Below, one piece after another: positions 62,776-64,000 of a stretch of DNA of 64,000 nt (position 1 is the first letter of the stretch; every line of letters starts with the position of its first letter). The stretch covers positions 310,001 to 374,000 of the forward strand of contig JADJMS010000047.1 in the NCBI GenBank assembly GCA_016709495.1, read 5' to 3'. Below the pieces are notes generated by a model. It was not told where the DNA came from. It was given only the letters and a program-made list of their open reading frames with translations, and searched no databases. The position numbers and the translations under genes are program-made. The DNA comes from Candidatus Dechloromonas phosphorivorans. GTDB taxonomy: Bacteria > Pseudomonadota > Gammaproteobacteria > Burkholderiales > Rhodocyclaceae.

Positions 62776-62813
62776 GGCACCGCGCTCTCGGAGCTTTCCG
62801 GAGGCGTGGTGCC
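62776..62813 (+). promoter_or_regulatory. Hairpin between dnaK and dnaJ
   Basis: GGCACCGCG pairs with CGTGGTGCC (one G-T pair) around a 20-base loop, then TTTGTC. A partial terminator or processing site here would lower dnaJ relative to dnaK, as in other dnaKJ operons. Confidence 0.6.
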
Positions 62814-62837
62814 TTTGTCACTTGACGGGTAGGAAAC

Positions 62838-63974
62838 ATGTCAAAACGCGATTTTTATGAAGTGCTCGGCGTCAACCGCGACGCCGGCGAAGAAGAGATC
62901 AAAAAGGCCTATCGCAAGATGGCCATGAAGCACCATCCTGACCGCAATCCGGACAATCCGGGTGCGGAAGAGAAATTCAAGGAAGCCAAGGAAGCCTACG
63001 AAATCCTGTCCGATGCTCAGAAGCGTTCGGCTTATGACCAGTTTGGTCATGCCGGCGTCGACCAGCAGGCCGGTATGGGTGGTGGCTTCGGCGGTGGTGG
63101 TGGCGGATTTTCCGATGCCTTCGGCGGCATTTTTGATGAGATTTTTGGCGGGCGCGGTGGCGGCGGAGGCGGCGGACGTTCCAACATCTATCGTGGTGCC
63201 GATTTGCGCTACAACCTCGAAATCACACTGGAACAAGCGGCGCACGGCACCGAAACCAAGATCCGCATTCCCACCATGGAAGAGTGCGAACCTTGTCACG
63301 GCAGCGGCGCCAAGGCGGGCACCCAGCCAAAAACCTGCCCGACCTGTAACGGTTCAGGCCAGGTACGCCTGCAACAGGGCTTCTTCTCCATCCAGCAAAC
63401 CTGCCACAAGTGCCACGGTACGGGTCGCTTCATTGCCGACCCCTGCAAGAGCTGCGGTGGTGCCGGACGAATCAAGCAGCACAAGACGCTGGCCGTCAAA
63501 ATTCCGGCTGGAGTCGATGAGGGTGATCGTATTAGGCTGGCTGGCGAAGGTGAGCATGGCGTCAATGGTGGCCCACCGGGCGACCTTTACGTGCAAATTC
63601 ACCTCAAACAGCATGCTGTATTCACTCGTGACCACAACGATCTGCATTGCGAAATGCCAATTTCCTTTACCACCGCAGCGCTGGGTGGCGAGATTGAGAT
63701 TCCGACGCTGGATGGTGCCGCGGCGATCAAAATTCCGGCCGAAACCCCGTCCGGACGTGTTTTCCGTTTGCGCGGCAAGGGCATCAAGGGGGTCCGCAGC
63801 CACACGCATGGCGATTTGATGTGCCATGTCGTCGTTGAAACCCCGATCAACCTGACCGATCGCCAGAAGGAATTGCTCAAGGAACTCGAAGAATCCAGCC
63901 GCGATAGTGGCGCCAAGCACAATCCACGCGCCAAGTCGTGGATGGACAAGGTCAAGGAGTTCTTCGAGGACTGA
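62838..63974 (+). CDS. dnaJ: Co-chaperone DnaJ (Hsp40, type I)
   Basis: 378 residues. J domain with the catalytic tripeptide in MKHHPDRNPDNPG; a G/F-rich segment (about 75-118); four zinc-finger repeats CEPCHGSG, CPTCNGSG, CHKCHGTG, CKSCGGAG; and C-terminal substrate-binding domains ending WMDKVKEFFED. It stimulates the DnaK ATPase. The remaining 26 bases of the window hold nothing I can call. Confidence 0.98.
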   Translation: MSKRDFYEVLGVNRDAGEEEIKKAYRKMAMKHHPDRNPDNPGAEEKFKEAKEAYEILSDAQKRSAYDQFGHAGVDQQAGMGGGFGGGGGGFSDAFGGIFDEIFGGRGGGGGGGRSNIYRGADLRYNLEITLEQAAHGTETKIRIPTMEECEPCHGSGAKAGTQPKTCPTCNGSGQVRLQQGFFSIQQTCHKCHGTGRFIADPCKSCGGAGRIKQHKTLAVKIPAGVDEGDRIRLAGEGEHGVNGGPPGDLYVQIHLKQHAVFTRDHNDLHCEMPISFTTAALGGEIEIPTLDGAAAIKIPAETPSGRVFRLRGKGIKGVRSHTHGDLMCHVVVETPINLTDRQKELLKELEESSRDSGAKHNPRAKSWMDKVKEFFED

Positions 63975-64000
63975 TTTTCAAGGCATTTTTCAGGTTGACC

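Noticed and set aside
1..64000. CRISPR arrays, insertion sequences, prophage, toxin-antitoxin or defence genes
   Set aside because: No spaced direct repeats, transposase, integrase or phage-like frames were seen; all large frames belong to housekeeping or signalling families.

Overview
This window is an ordinary chromosomal stretch from a betaproteobacterium. The gene order points to Rhodocyclales (Dechloromonas/Azonexus-like); this is an inference from synteny and protein style, not a database result. Supporting signs are the ribF-ileS-lspA-fkpB-ispH block, the xseB-ispA-dxs-folE2 block, and the block carA-carB-greA-DUF4149-yhbY/rlmE-ftsH-folP-glmM-tpiA-secG-tRNA-Leu-nuoA-to-N. bamE/fur, recN-nadK, hrcA-hemH and grpE-dnaK-dnaJ follow. 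I see no phage, transposon, CRISPR array or defence island.

Layout. 1-5.5 kb (minus): ispH (cut by the window edge), fkpB, lspA, ileS, ribF. 5.5-10.9 kb: a GGDEF diguanylate cyclase, amiC and tsaE (minus), queG, and an HD-GYP phosphodiesterase, so c-di-GMP synthesis and breakdown genes lie within 4 kb. 10.9-14.2 kb (minus): a small membrane protein, a rhodanese-type sulfurtransferase, a SpoIIAA-like protein, an EamA transporter and an orphan Rieske oxygenase. 14.3-19.3 kb (plus): xseB-ispA-dxs-folE2, then trmA. 19.4-35.8 kb (minus): a Nudix hydrolase, the complete 14-gene complex I operon, tRNA-Leu(GAG), secG and tpiA, with a good sigma70 promoter before tpiA. 35.8-46.3 kb (mostly minus): glmM, folP, ftsH, rlmE, the divergent yhbY, DUF4149, greA, carB, carA. 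46.4-50.3 kb (minus): a hybrid histidine kinase, dapB, bamE. 50.3-64 kb: fur, a GDT1-family transporter, recN and nadK (minus), hrcA, hemH, trxC, a chemoreceptor with a haem-c motif, a Ser/Thr kinase with a cyclic-nucleotide-binding-like domain (minus), and the grpE-dnaK-dnaJ heat-shock operon behind a consensus sigma32 promoter.

The most striking thing is a set of broken reading frames in genes that should be intact. folE2, hemH, dapB and the hybrid kinase each have a length one base short of a multiple of three and are repaired by one inserted base, three of them plausibly in a homopolymer. This looks more like consensus sequencing error than gene decay. carB is different: besides a frame change it lacks about 40 codons at the start of its allosteric (MGS-like) domain, which leaves a 942-residue catalytic part and an 84-residue orphan tail. 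Other points of note are a perfect hairpin that buries the ribosome binding site of trxC, a terminator of ftsH that abuts folP, and the back-to-back start codons of tsaE and queG.
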